The notes under the pieces are model-generated. The model searched no databases and was not told the DNA's origin. It was given only the letters and a program-made list of their open reading frames with translations. This document shows, one piece after another, positions 22,623 to 33,703 of a DNA stretch of 64,000 nt; the stretch's first letter is position 1; the number at the start of each line of letters is the position of its first letter. The DNA is from Cavia porcellus (Eukaryota; Chordata; Mammalia; Rodentia; Caviidae): contig NW_026947502.1 of assembly GCF_034190915.1 (NCBI RefSeq), positions 36,796,785 through 36,860,784 of the forward strand, in the 5' to 3' direction. A program made the position numbers and the translations under genes.

Positions 22623-23255
22623 TTGTTAATTGTTTGGCCTTGTTTTTATATGAGTAGGAACACTTTCTAGTTTTCAGTTGTTGTCCTATTCTGTTCTTAT
22701 TTCTTCCTTCTCTCTTTCCCTGTCATCTTTTTCACCAGTTTCCTAAAGTTTGCATAATCTTATCTGGGGTTCAACCCTGCTTCTAATCTGGAAACATTTT
22801 CTAGGCTGTGTTTGAAGCTCTTGTTGTTGCTGTTTGTACCTCTTTAGCCAAGGTGATATACCTGTGCTAATTAGTTGTTTGTCCCGGTATACCAAGACTG
22901 AGATTGCTTTAAAGATCAGGACTATAGTGCCAAAGAACGAGGGGCTGGGCCAAATAGGCAGAAACTTCACATTCTCAGTAAACTGAAGGAGTAGGATCTT
23001 GCAACAGACTCAAAACCCAAAAGTCAGCTACACCTGGAAGGCGTCTATGTGAGGAGTGGCTGAAGTTGGAAGTTGATCACGTGTGCAGGCCTAAGGTCAA
23101 GGCCGGTCTCAAGAACACAGAACACCCAAGGGAAGCCAAATGGAAGATATCTCTGAGAAATAAAGCTACATGCCTTAAACAATTTACAAGCATCAACACA
23201 GGAATTAAAAGGAAAAAGAAAATGAGAAGTCATGGATGCAGTATGCAATCCCAGA
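22623..23255. other. probable L1 5' leader, unassigned
   Basis: No gene seen. The last ~100 bases (atgcaatcccagacttcaac region just beyond) lead directly into L1 ORF1, so part of this stretch is likely its 5' UTR. Confidence 0.4.
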
Positions 23256-24449
23256 CTTCAACTCTTTAAATGTAAACACACGAAGCAATAAAGAGGAAAA
23301 GTTCAAAAGCCTCTCAGCTGGCTCTGAAGTGGTCATAGCAGAAGTAACAAAGCAAATGAAAGAGGCTCTAGAAAAAAATCAAATAAAATAATCTCTCAGA
23401 TAACTAAGAGATGGTGACTATAATGAAAGACATAGTGACTCTAGAGCAGATAGTTAAAAAAAACTTACACAGCTTAGAAAAATGATGGAAACCATAAATT
23501 TCCAATACAGAAAAGAAATGGAATTCATGAAAAACAGATTCAAAAGCTGGGTGTAGTGCTGCATGCCTGTAATCTCAGCACTCAAGAGGCTGAGGCAAGA
23601 GGATCATTGCAAATTCAAGACCAGCTTGGGCTACAATGTGAGCCCAATGCCAGCTTCTACATGTAGTGGGACCCTGTCTCAAAAAGCCCCCCCCCCATTC
23701 AAACAGATACCTGGAAGAATAAAAATTCCATAGAAATATATGCAGTAGAGTGAGCCCATGTGAGAATATCAGATCTGGAAGATACAATCACAGTTAAAAA
23801 TCATGAAAAGAAAGAGTTCTTAAAAATACCAACAGACCATAAAAAATCAATTCAACAGCTGGTAGATGATGCAAAGAATAAAAGATTGACTGAAGGCCAT
23901 GAAAAAGCAGAAGACAGTGCAAGTGACACAAAAAAACTTGTTCAAAGAAGTAATCACAAAAAACACTGCACACATGAAAAAAGAATTTGACATATACATA
24001 AGTGAGGTATATAGGATTCCCATTAGCCATGATAAAAAAGGCACATAATAGTCAAGCTTCTGGAAGTTCAACACAACTACAGAATATTAAAAGCTGTTAG
24101 AGGAAAGAAGCTAATCACCTATAAAAGAAAGCCTATCAGAATCTTAGCAGATATCTCAATACAACCACTTAAGTCAAGGAGAGGTTGTAGTATTTTAAGC
24201 TCCCCATGAAACAACTTTCAACCCACACTGATGTACCCTAGTAAACTCTTTCAAGATCAGTGGAGAAATAAGGTACTTCCATGATAAAGAACATCCGAAG
24301 AAAATCACAACCACAAAACTAGCACTCCCAAATCTTCCGAAGGACATTCCAGAAAGAGTTACTGAAGACTCCAATTACATGAGCCCCAATGAAATGAATC
24401 TACCATGCAAGGCAAGTAATTAAACAGAGGGTAAAGAAAAAGAACCAGT
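23256..24449 (+). pseudogene. ORF1 remnant of the outer old L1
   Basis: ORF1 of the oldest L1 in the nest. A coiled-coil stretch is followed by an inserted B1, then an open segment 23760-23990 (RISDLEDTITVKNHEKKEF, HKKSIQQLVDDAKNK). The remainder is broken by stops but recognisable to the ORF1 end (ggtacttccatgataaagaa, aacattccagaaagag). It stops at about 24449, where a younger L1 inserts. Its ORF2 start reappears at 33618. Confidence 0.8.
23547..23697 (+). mobile_element. B1-family SINE inside L1 ORF1
   Basis: Sense B1: gctgggtgtagtgctgcatg, gtaatctcagcactcaag, gaccagcttgggctac, gtgggaccctgtctcaaaaa, ending next to a C-run at about 23687-23696. Confidence 0.92.
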
Positions 24450-25403
24450 CCTCCACCCTTGAAAGATTTCCACAGCTGAGGGGAAACTTGACCACCCCTC
24501 CCCATACCCAAAAGACCTCAGCAGCCAAGGGGAGCATCTTCCACCCCCCTAACACACACACACTGACAAACTTGGCAACCTACAGGAGCATCAGCAAACC
24601 CTTTCCCTCACACAGAGGACCTTGGTGGGCCTGTGAGAGTGTGATGAGTCCCTCAATTGGTCAGCAGGAGTCTTAGTGAATCCCCCACATCTGAAGGACC
24701 TTGGCAGACTGGCAAGAGCACAGGTGAGCCCTTATACAGAACCCCAAATGGGCTGGTGAGAGTTCCAACCAGTCTCTGACCACCAAGAGGAACCCAGCTG
24801 TTCCTACAAGGCCCCCCAATTACATAGTAGGTCACAGCTGAGGCACACACCATGGACAGGTGGATCTGGTGGCCAGGAACAGTCTGAAGCCAAGTAATAA
24901 TATGAACTAGGGGTTGGTTCACATCAATACTTCCTAGGCTGCTCAGCCTAGGAAGAATATAGGACCCAACTGGTCCTATATAGGCCCTGCAGGAGGAATT
25001 CAGACTACTGGCCCCTCCCCTATACTGCAGAACCCAAAAAGTGGGTGAACATCAGTCACACAAAAGGATTTTAAGACATACATGATGGGCAGTTGAGACT
25101 AGTGGGATTGAAAAGACCAAAATATTAACCAAGAGGTAAAAATGACAAAACAAAAAAGCAAAATGAAATCTTTAACATCCATCCCATATTAAACAAGTAC
25201 AGGAGACATTGAAATAAAAGACATTGGAAGTTACACACCTAAAACATGAAAAGATAGCAAGTGAACTAAAGAAAAAATCCATGAGACTATAGAGGAAATC
25301 ATATCAGAAATAATCTCTCAAGTAAAGAAAGAAATGACAACCTTAATGAAAGAGTTGCTCAGTATACCCAAAGAAAACATAGATTAAAATTACAGGTGCA
25401 TAG

Positions 25404-25590
25404 GAAAATGATGGAAACTTCAATCAACAATATAGGAAATAAATAGAATGCATGAAACAGATTCAAAACAGGAAATTAAAGATTCCATTAGAAGCTGGCA
25501 AAACCACTTGAACACAACTAAAAATAGATTTTTAGACCTCGAAGACAGGATTGCAGCTATTGATCATGAAAGAAAAGAACCCTTGGAAAT
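25404..25590 (+). pseudogene. L1 ORF1, 5' part (split by insertion)
   Basis: Residues such as QEIKDSIRSWQNHLNTTKNR and LDLEDRIAAIDHERKE mark the coiled coil of ORF1. The frame is cut at about 25590 by half-L1 copy C and resumes at 29729 with aaaagaacccttaaaaataa. The upstream part of the ORF has stops. Confidence 0.85.
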
Positions 25591-26597
25591 TGGGAGAACA
25601 TGGCAGATAGATAACAGCAGCTACATTGGCTCTCTAAGATAGCCAGCTTAGATTCAAGGAATGGTGCAGTGTGGGGAGTCCTAAGCAGGGGGAGATATAC
25701 CCTGATGACCCACGAATGAACTAAGCTGAGAGAAACCAACTGGAAATGCAATCCTGGTGCTACGACTGGAACAGCTAAAGTCTCAGTCCCGAAGCTGGAA
25801 CCCCCGCCTCTGGAAACGGCAGCTTGAATTCCCTGCCGCTGCTGCTGCATCTGAATCAGCACAGCAGGGATAGAGATGCAAAAGCTTTGAGAGTGGGAAT
25901 CGGCAAACCAAATTGAGAGCAGAGCTGGCGGGGAGCTCCACGACCTGTGGTGAGTTAGAGGAATGAAGACCCTTCCATAGATAAGGAGACTCCAACAGAG
26001 GACATTTTGGGACCAGGCAGACTAGCCGGAACAGGATGCTGCAGTGACTTCAGTCACATATTCCCCTCTCAAGTGGGATTGGTGGGGGGCACTTGACCTG
26101 GGTGACGCCATGGACTAAGACCCAGTAGGCTAGCCCAAACCAGGTCCCTGTGCCTGGCAGTGAACCCTAATGCAGTGAAGCCTTCAGCAGGTTGACTGAC
26201 CTGGAGGGGTGAGTCCAGCATAGAATGCCAAGGTCTGTGTCTCCCTAGTACACTGCAGTGGGTGGGAACACTTAGGGGGCATAATTCAAACAAACTGTAA
26301 CCAACAAAGAAAGAAACTGGGCCTCCTATATACGCCTGTATGGAAGGAACAAAAAATATGAGAAGAGGAGGCAATAAGAAGGGGTCCTTGGTCCCCAATC
26401 CTGAGAACACTGATCCAGGAAAGGTAAATGCAAAGGAGAATGAGGACAGAAAACATGCAATATCAGGCACGGCACCAATAGACATAAAGTGATATCTCCA
26501 GGACCTCATAGATGAGTTCAAAAGTGAAGTATTTAACCAAGTAAAGCAAGATATAAGTAGAATAGTTAAATGCTAAGCACCTCCCAAGAAAAAGCAG

Positions 26598-27438
26598 ATG
26601 GTGGAATGTAAGAACAGAAAAAAGGGAGAATTGTTTGATGGAGAAAATAGAGAAAACATAGAATACATGAAGCAGGTTCAAAGAGATTACCAGGAAACTA
26701 AAAACTCTATTGAAAGCTGGCATAACAGCTTGAAAGAAACTAAAGATAGATTATCTGAACTGGAGGACAGATTTGTAATGTGGGAGCATTAAAGGAAAAA
26801 CTTCTTAAAAATAACAAGGAAACAAGCTGTAACAATACAAAGGCTAGATGATGACAAGAAGATCTATAACTTAAGAATGAAGAATGTAAAGGAAGAAGCA
26901 GGAATACAAACAAATGAACTACAAAGGCTATTCACAGAAATAATCAAGGAGAACTTCCCTAAAAGGGAAAAGGTAAAGATACTCAGATGTATGAGGCATA
27001 CAGGACCCCAGCCACCTACCAAACATAGCTATACCCAGGAATAATCAAAATTCCAGAAATCTAATATAAAAACAGAATATTAAAAGCTGTCAGAGACAAG
27101 AAACAGATCACTTACAAGGGAACACCCATCAGAATTCAGCAGACTTCTCGGCACAAACCATCAAATCACGAAGAGTGTGGGGTGAAATAATTCAAGCTTT
27201 GAAAGTCAATAACCTCCAGCCAAGATTGATATATCCTGCACAACTGTCCCTAGAAATTAATGGAGAAACAAGGTGCTTCCAGGATAAAAAAGGAACTAGG
27301 GGAATTTGCAACCACCAATTCAACTCTACAGAGAATACTGCAGGACATTTTAAAAGAGAAAAATACCAAGATTCCAGAAACTGTGACAGAGAGGCCACAA
27401 TGAATGGAGCAGAAAGCAAAATGAAGAAGACAAACTGA
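26598..27438 (+). pseudogene. L1 ORF1 pseudogene (copy C)
   Basis: Open segments 26598-26792 (coiled coil; SIESWHNSLKETKDRLSELE) and 27175-27438 (C-terminal domain; INGETRCFQDK) mark the two ends of ORF1. Between them the frame is lost, although the DNA still aligns (ctattcacagaaataatcaa, RRM-like region). The product cannot be made in one piece. Its closest relative in the window is copy A. Confidence 0.87.
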
Positions 27439-29012
27439 CAACTAATGACAGAAAAAGAGCTCAACAGAAATGAGGCAGAGAAGGTTGGATATAAAATAGA
27501 TGGCCTAGATATACTAACTTAAGGGAAAAAAAGAGAGAGAATTGCAGGCAGAGTGGATTAAGAGATAGGGTCCACCAAGAGGCTCTTTATAGGAAATATA
27601 ATTAGCTTGAAGAAAGTTATATGGACCAAAATCAAACATGAGAAAATGGAACTTGATATGAGAACAAGAGAGTAGTAGGGGTAACTGGACCAGTATTTAT
27701 GGATAGGTTGGACAGGCTTTAATAAATGAAGAAATATAACTAGAAATCCAGCCCAGGAGTGAGAAAGTTCAGAATCACTTAGGTTAATAGCAGGTTGCCC
27801 CCACAATACAAAATCGTGAGTGTTAGGAAGACCCAAAAATACAGAGTTCATTCTGGGGGAGTAAAGGGGAGAAATAGTCCTCAAAAAAAAAAAAAAAAAA
27901 AAAAAACCAGAAGATATAGCTAATAGTGTATCAGGAATTAAAACCCCTATTACTTGCACCACTCTGCTTGGTTGGAACTTGTTCCATCCTAGTTTGTATA
28001 CAAGCGCTGGATCTGAGGGGCTGTCCATAGTATCGGGCATATCTTTAATTCCCTAATTAACTGAACCAGGATCCATGTATGACTTATACTGTTGAATCAT
28101 GACTGATCTTAGTTAAATCTGATTTGATTGCTGCTTATTATTGACAGATTTTATTCAAAACTGTAAGGTTGATGGTAACAAGTTGAGGAGTATAGACAAG
28201 TATACTGAAAATGACAATGATTCACTATGATATCCATTTTGATTTGATTACTACCTGTTTTTGTAGCTCAACACTATCTACAAAGTTGTATTTCTGTTAA
28301 TTCTGTTATGTACTGATATGCTCAATTATACTTTATCTGATGATATAGCCAATTCTGCTGATGATAACAAGAAACAGCACAGTGACCAGGGTAGAACTCC
28401 TTATACAGAAGATTTATATGTCTTTTTAGTTTTACATGTCTATAGGAAAAAGTTTAGTTTTGTCCTGTTTTGTTATATTTTTCCCTCTAATATAGAAAGG
28501 ATAGAAATACATGTTAAGACTCATGCTTACGTAAAACCTATAAACAGTTTATGAGAACTGATTTGATGACACATGATGAAATGAACAAAAACTTTGAAGG
28601 AAAGAAAGTGGCACTGCAGTACCCAGTGCTGATTCTAGAGTGTTATGATGTGAAATCCAGCAGTATTGTTAATCTTTGTTCAGAAGGATTTTAAACTAAT
28701 AAGCTGGGTTAGGTCTTAACATAAATGAAGATATGGATAAATGTGTACATGTCTAAGTGTATAGGATTGATAGCCATAATACTTAGTTTTTGTTGGATAG
28801 TTGAACAGAACTGTTTGCAGTCTCCCTGGCTGAAACCCCATTTATATGTTCCACTTGTGTACCTTGAACAACTATTTTTAGGGGGACAATATGTATACAT
28901 CAGCTAGTGATTTATTGCTGTCTAGTTCTTTTCTTTGAAGGTATGTACTACTTCTTTCCATTTTCTATTTTGTTTTGTCTTTCTTTAAATAAAGTAAAAA
29001 TTAAAAGAACTG

Positions 29013-29717
29013 GTGGTCAACTTAACACCAGCTGGATTACATCAGCATGGCATTGAGTGAAGATGCTCCACCTGAGGAAAGTTGCCAGGATAAATAGGTG
29101 GAGAAGAAGGAGGGGGTTGGGAGTTGAGGTGTTAAGGCATTGTAGCATTGTGGGTTCTCCTATGAGTTGCTGTTTGTGCGATTGGTTCTCCTGGAGAAGC
29201 TCCGGTCCTCTCATGGAGCATTGCTTCCTGACTCTAGAGAGGAAGACGTGTGCCACTTGGTCTCCAGGATGAACTCATGACGCGGGCTTCCTGGCATGTA
29301 CCTGACTGTGCTTGTCATCAGAGGAGCTCGGGGCCTCTGTGTTGCTGAGGATGGCTGTGGTGCCTTTCAGGATAGCCTCGGTCTTTGTTGTGTGACTTCT
29401 CGGCTCCAGCATAGAACCCTCATCCCACTAGCACAGCTCCTTTATCCTGCTGGCATAGACTTTCTGGCTTCCACCACTGACCCTTGGTCTTCCCAGCACA
29501 GATCCATAAAAGAGACTGACGTGAGTCCTTCTTGTGGGCTCTGGACCTCCAGTTGCACTCATGAGAGGCATTGTTATGAGCTCTGGGTTTTCAACTGGAC
29601 TCATGTGGGACATTGCTGTGGGGTTTAGGCTCTTAACTAAATAATCTATGTCTTTGGTGTTGTGGATAGATTTCCTGCATTTTCCTGGGTTAACTCCCAG
29701 TGACCATTATAAACTCC
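29013..29717 (+). other. probable 3'-transduced segment
   Basis: Located between the end of the L1 3' UTR and the A-rich tract plus duplication. It does not resemble L1. It carries CTCC/CTGG-rich sequence (cctgaggaaagttgccagg, ccttggtcttcccagcac) and a 110-codon frame (29296-29628) without a recognised domain. The best explanation is read-through past the weak L1 poly(A) signal at 28987 into DNA flanking the source element. Confidence 0.6.
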
Positions 29718-29728
29718 AAAAAAGAAAA

Positions 29729-30403
29729 AAAAGAACCCTTAAAAATAACAAGGGACCATGAAATGATAATTCAACAACTCCAAGACAATGCAATATTCAG
29801 TGTGAAAACAATATAATACTGATAGGTGTCAATAAAAATAGGAGTCAATGCAAATGACATTTAAAAAGTTATTTTCAGAATTAGTAGCAAAAAATGCCCC
29901 AAGCATAGAATAAGACTGACATACAGATAAGTGAGGCATATAGAACTCCAAACAGCCATAATCCAAATAAATCTACATCCAGACTATAATCATCATGATA
30001 CCAGAAACTGAGCATAAAACAGAATACTAAAAGCTGTTACAGAAAAGAAACAGATCATCTATCAAAGAAAGCCCATCAGAATCACAGCTGGCATCTCAAC
30101 ACAAACCCTCAACTCAAGAAGAGTTTGGAGTGAAGTACTAAGCCCTAAAATAAAACAACCTTCAACACAGAGAGATGTATTGCAAAACTATCTTTCAAAA
30201 TTGATGGACAAATAAGACATTTCCGTGACAAAGAGCAAATGAAGAAATTCATGTCCACCAAACCAATGCTAGAGAGAGTATTGAAGGACATTATAGAGAT
30301 AAAAATGACCAAAATTCTAAGAACAAAAACAGAAAGAAATCATGAAGCAGGGCAATTAAACGAAGGGGAAAAGCAAGGAACCAGCAAGAGGAAAAGAATT
30401 TGA
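29729..30403 (+). pseudogene. L1 ORF1, 3' part (continued from 25590)
   Basis: Broken ORF1 sequence resumes after the insertion: aaaaataacaagggaccatg, aagttattttcagaattag and ctttcaaaattgatggac correspond to the RRM-like and C-terminal regions. Stops occur in all frames. Confidence 0.8.
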
Positions 30404-32840
30404 CAATGATAAGCCAATATATTTCAGCCATAACCATCAATGTAAATGACCTCAATTCACCAATTAAAAGAAACAGGTTGACAGAATGGACCAAGAAACA
30501 AGATCCAGCAATATGCTGTATACAAGAAATGCATCTCACCCAAAAAGGAAATCATAGACTAAAAGTCCAGGGGTGGAAAACAATATTCCATGTGATAGGA
30601 AGCCAGAAAAAAAACAGGAATAGCTATTCTGTTTTCAAAAAATGTGAACTTCAAGCCAAAAATGATCAAAAGATATAAAGAAGGTCACTACCTACTCATT
30701 AGATGAAAAACTCAAGAGAAAGAGATAACAATCATAAATGTATATGCACCAAATATGGGAGCATCCAACTATATAAGACAAATACTAACGGACATAAAAA
30801 ATCAAATATGCAATGACACAATTGTAATGGGGAACCTGTATGTCCCATTGTCACTAAGAGATAGATTAACTAGACAAAAATCAGTAAATAAATAGCAGAA
30901 CTCAATCAAGCCTGTGAACAAATGGATTTACTAGATGTTTACACAGTGCTCCATCTAACATCAGAATACAAATTCTTCTCAACTGCACATGGGACATTCT
31001 CTATATGACCATAGTGCACTGAAACTGGAAATTAATGGCAAAAGAAACTGCAAAAACTACATAAACACATGGAAATTAAATAACACTCTCCTGAATAACC
31101 AATGGGTTACAGATGAAATTAAAGAAGAAATTAAACAGTATCTTCAATTAAATGAAAATGCAGATACAATATACCAGAACCTGTGGGACACAGTGAAAGC
31201 AGTCCTAAGAGGGACATATATAGCACTAAATTCTCACATCAGGAAAACAGAACAAGCACAAATAACCTAAGGCTGCACCTCAAGCTTCTAGAAAAAAAAA
31301 GAGCAAATCAGGACCAAAGCTCATACAAAGGAGGAATTATAGAGATCAGAAGAGAAATTAATGCAATTGAGACTAAAAAAATACAAAGAATTAGTGAATT
31401 GAAGAATTGGTTCTTTGTAAGAATAAACAATATTAATGAACCTGTGGCCAACCTTACCAAGAAAAAAAAAAACCCTCAAATTCATGTACTGAGGAATGAA
31501 AAGGGTGAAATTACTACAAAACCTATGGAAATCCAGATCATCAATATCTACTTCAAAAATTTTTACTTGCATAGGCTGGAAAACACTTACGAAATGGACA
31601 GATTCCTAGAAATATGTGAATCACCAAAACTGGATCAAGAAGATATAAAAATTTTGAATAACCCAATATCAGTTACCAAAATTGAAAACATAATTTAAAA
31701 ATTACCACCAAAAAAAAAAAAAAAAAAAGCCCAGGTCCTGATGGATTTATGACTGAATTCTACAAGAAATTTAGAGATTTAACACCAATATTCCTCAAAC
31801 TCTAATGAAATTGAAAGGGAAGCAATTTTCTCTAACTCATTTTTGGAGGCAAGTATTACTCTGGTACGTAAACCAGAGAAAGACCCACCAAAAATGTGAA
31901 GTACAGACCAATCTCCTTAATGAACATAGATGTAAAAATTCTCAATAAAATACTAGTAAACAGAATGCAGCAAATTGTTGAGCAGATTACACATCATGAC
32001 CAAATGGGATTAATCCCAGCAATGCAAGGATGGCTCAACATACGTAAATCAATAAATGTAATACACATCAACAGAACCAAAGGCAAAAATCACATGGTCA
32101 TCCCAACAGATGCAGAAAAATCTTTTGATAAAGCCCAACACTCATTCATGATAAAATCTATAGAAAATTGGAATAGAGGGTCTCTGCTTCAATCTGATAA
32201 AAGCCATCTATAACAAACAAACAGCCAATATCATACTAAATGAATGAAAAAAAGAAAGCTTTCATTCTAAAATCAAGAACAAGAAAAAATAAAATAAAAT
32301 CAGGAACAAGACAAGGATGTTCACTATCACCACTCCTATTCAATATAGTTCTGGAAATGTTAGCCAAAGCAGTGAGGCAAAAAAAAGAAATAAAAATAGG
32401 AAAGGAAGAAGTTAAATTATCATTATTTGCAGATGATGTGATACTCTACATAGAAGACCCCAAAATGCCACCAAAATACTACTAGAGTTAATAAGCAAAT
32501 TCAGTATCAGAGCAGGAGATACAAAATCAACATTCAAAAATTAATAGCATTGCTGTACACAAACAACAAACTCACTGAGAGAGAAATAATGGAAGAGAGA
32601 ATATGGAAATAATACCTTTCACAATAACAACCAAAAACAAATAAAATACTTAGGAATCAACCTAACAAAGGATGTAAAAGACCTAGATGTTAAAAACTAT
32701 AGTACTCTGTAAAGAAGATTGAAGACAATGTCAGAAAATGGAAAGATAACCCTTGTGGAACATTGTGGAAAACATTGTGGAAATGACCATACTCTCAAAA
32801 CTGTTATACAGATTTAATGCAATCCTGAGGAAAATACTAT
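30404..32840 (+). pseudogene. L1 ORF2 pseudogene (endonuclease and reverse transcriptase)
   Basis: ORF2 encodes the L1 endonuclease/reverse transcriptase. The start carries the endonuclease N-terminus (NVNDLNSPIKRNRLTEW, ICCIQEMHLTQKGNHRLKVQ). Later open segments are 30989-31270 ([29 protein letters not shown]), 31183-31698, 31896-32213 ([20 protein letters not shown]) and 32240-32485. The last contains RT motifs [16 protein letters not shown] and [14 protein letters not shown], with the catalytic FADD at about 32430. At least four frame breaks are present. After about 32840 the Cys-rich C-terminal part is missing and a fold-back repeat takes its place. Confidence 0.92.
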
Positions 32841-32941
32841 TAGTATACATCACAGAGCTACAGTTTTCTGCTCTGTGATATGCACTAATGGTATTTTCAT
32901 GTAGTTCTGTGATGTATACTAATGGTATTTTCATCAGGATT
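32821..32941. repeat. inverted repeat (fold-back) inside L1
   Basis: Arm 32821-32860 (aatcctgaggaaaatac... to cagagcta) is matched in reverse complement by 32902-32941 (tagttctgtgatg... to caggatt) with about 3 mismatches in 40. A third, partial inverted copy (ctctgtgatatgcactaatg) sits in the loop at 32871-32900. It coincides with the ORF2 deletion. Confidence 0.88.
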
Positions 32942-33317
32942 ACTCCCTAGATGTTTACAGCTGCACAGCTATATGTTTATAGCTGCACAATTTGTAGTAT
33001 CCAGAGCTTGAAAGCAACCCACATGCCCATCAACTGTGGAATGGATGAAAAAGCTGTGGTATTTTTATACAATGGAGTATTACTTAGCTATAAAGAAGGA
33101 TAAACTTGAGGCTTTTATGGGTAAATGCAACTAGATACCCTACTCATAAGTGAAATAAATCATATTTGCATGTGCAAATATTATATTGTCTCCCTCATGC
33201 AAAAAATATGAGTAAATAAGACCCAAAATGTACAATAGATACTGTGAAAACAAAGGGGAAAGAAAGTGCTCAAAAGGAAAGAATACCTAGGTTAGAGGAA
33301 AGGAGAAAAGAAAGAAG

Positions 33318-33405
33318 AGGGCTGGGGGATTTAGCTCAGCACCATAAGGGCCTGCTGGGCAAGTGCAAGGTTGTGAAATATATATATGTATGTATGTAAA
33401 TGTAT
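33318..33405 (+). mobile_element. truncated ID SINE fused to a TATG microsatellite
   Basis: gggctgggggatttagctc, gcctgctgggcaagtgcaag and gttgtgaaa are followed by atatatatatgtatgtatg. The second half of the ID (after box B) is lost. Confidence 0.8.
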
Positions 33406-33617
33406 GTAAGAGAATTATATTAATAATCTGTTCATCAAAAAGAACAGATGTGTTTTCATTGTCTGATTGATCATTTTTTCATGCCTAAATCTTGTAATCT
33501 GAACAACTACTTTCAAGATAACAATATGCAATATGTTAACTAGTGTCAATTTCCTATTATTTTGAAATTGCATATTGTTTTTATCCTTTTGTTTTTAAAA
33601 TAAAAAATTACTAAAAA

Positions 33618-33703
33618 AGGGGAACCAACAACAAGAAAATAACATGACAAAGAAAAGTCAATATATATCAGCTAGAACCATCTGTGTAAATGGTCTCAAT
33701 TTT
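33618..33703 (+). pseudogene. ORF2 start of the outer old L1
   Basis: ggggaaccaacaacaag, agtcaatatatatcagctag and tgtaaatggtctcaatttt match the ORF2 start as seen at 30365-30455. This fragment continues the L1 broken at 24449 and is itself cut at about 33703 by an antisense L1. Confidence 0.75.

Larger units (their letters stand above)
25573..29746 (+). mobile_element. ORF1-only LINE-1 (HAL1-like), copy C, with probable 3' transduction
   Basis: A 5' end at about 25591 (gggagaacatggcagatag), a 1-kb 5' UTR like copy A, a broken ORF1 (26598-27438) and the first part of ORF2. A jump at about 27687 (gtaactggaccag) leads to the ORF2 end, then the 3' UTR units ending about 29012 (aaataaagtaaaaattaaaa). 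A further ~700 bases unrelated to L1 run to an A-rich tract at 29718-29728. The duplication aaaagaaccctt... lies at 25573-25590 and 29729-29746 (2 mismatches in 18), so the L1 and the extra 700 bases inserted as one unit. Confidence 0.82.
24450..33617 (+). mobile_element. near-full-length L1 (type II) inserted in the older L1
   Basis: A 5' leader at 24450-25380 (with repeated gaccttgg-type phrases), ORF1 in two parts (25404-25590 and 29729-30400), a broken ORF2 from about 30404 to 32840, and a short 3' UTR ending in aaataaaaaattactaaaaaa near 33617. The flanks continue the ORF1/ORF2 junction of an older L1, and aagaaccag/ggaaccaac at the ends is a possible decayed duplication. A half-L1 with extra sequence (25591-29728) splits its ORF1. 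The ORF2 C-terminal third is deleted around a fold-back repeat. Confidence 0.8.

Noticed and set aside
29296..29628. 110-codon frame as a gene in the transduced segment
   Set aside because: No domain, no splice context, and the segment arrived with an L1 insertion.
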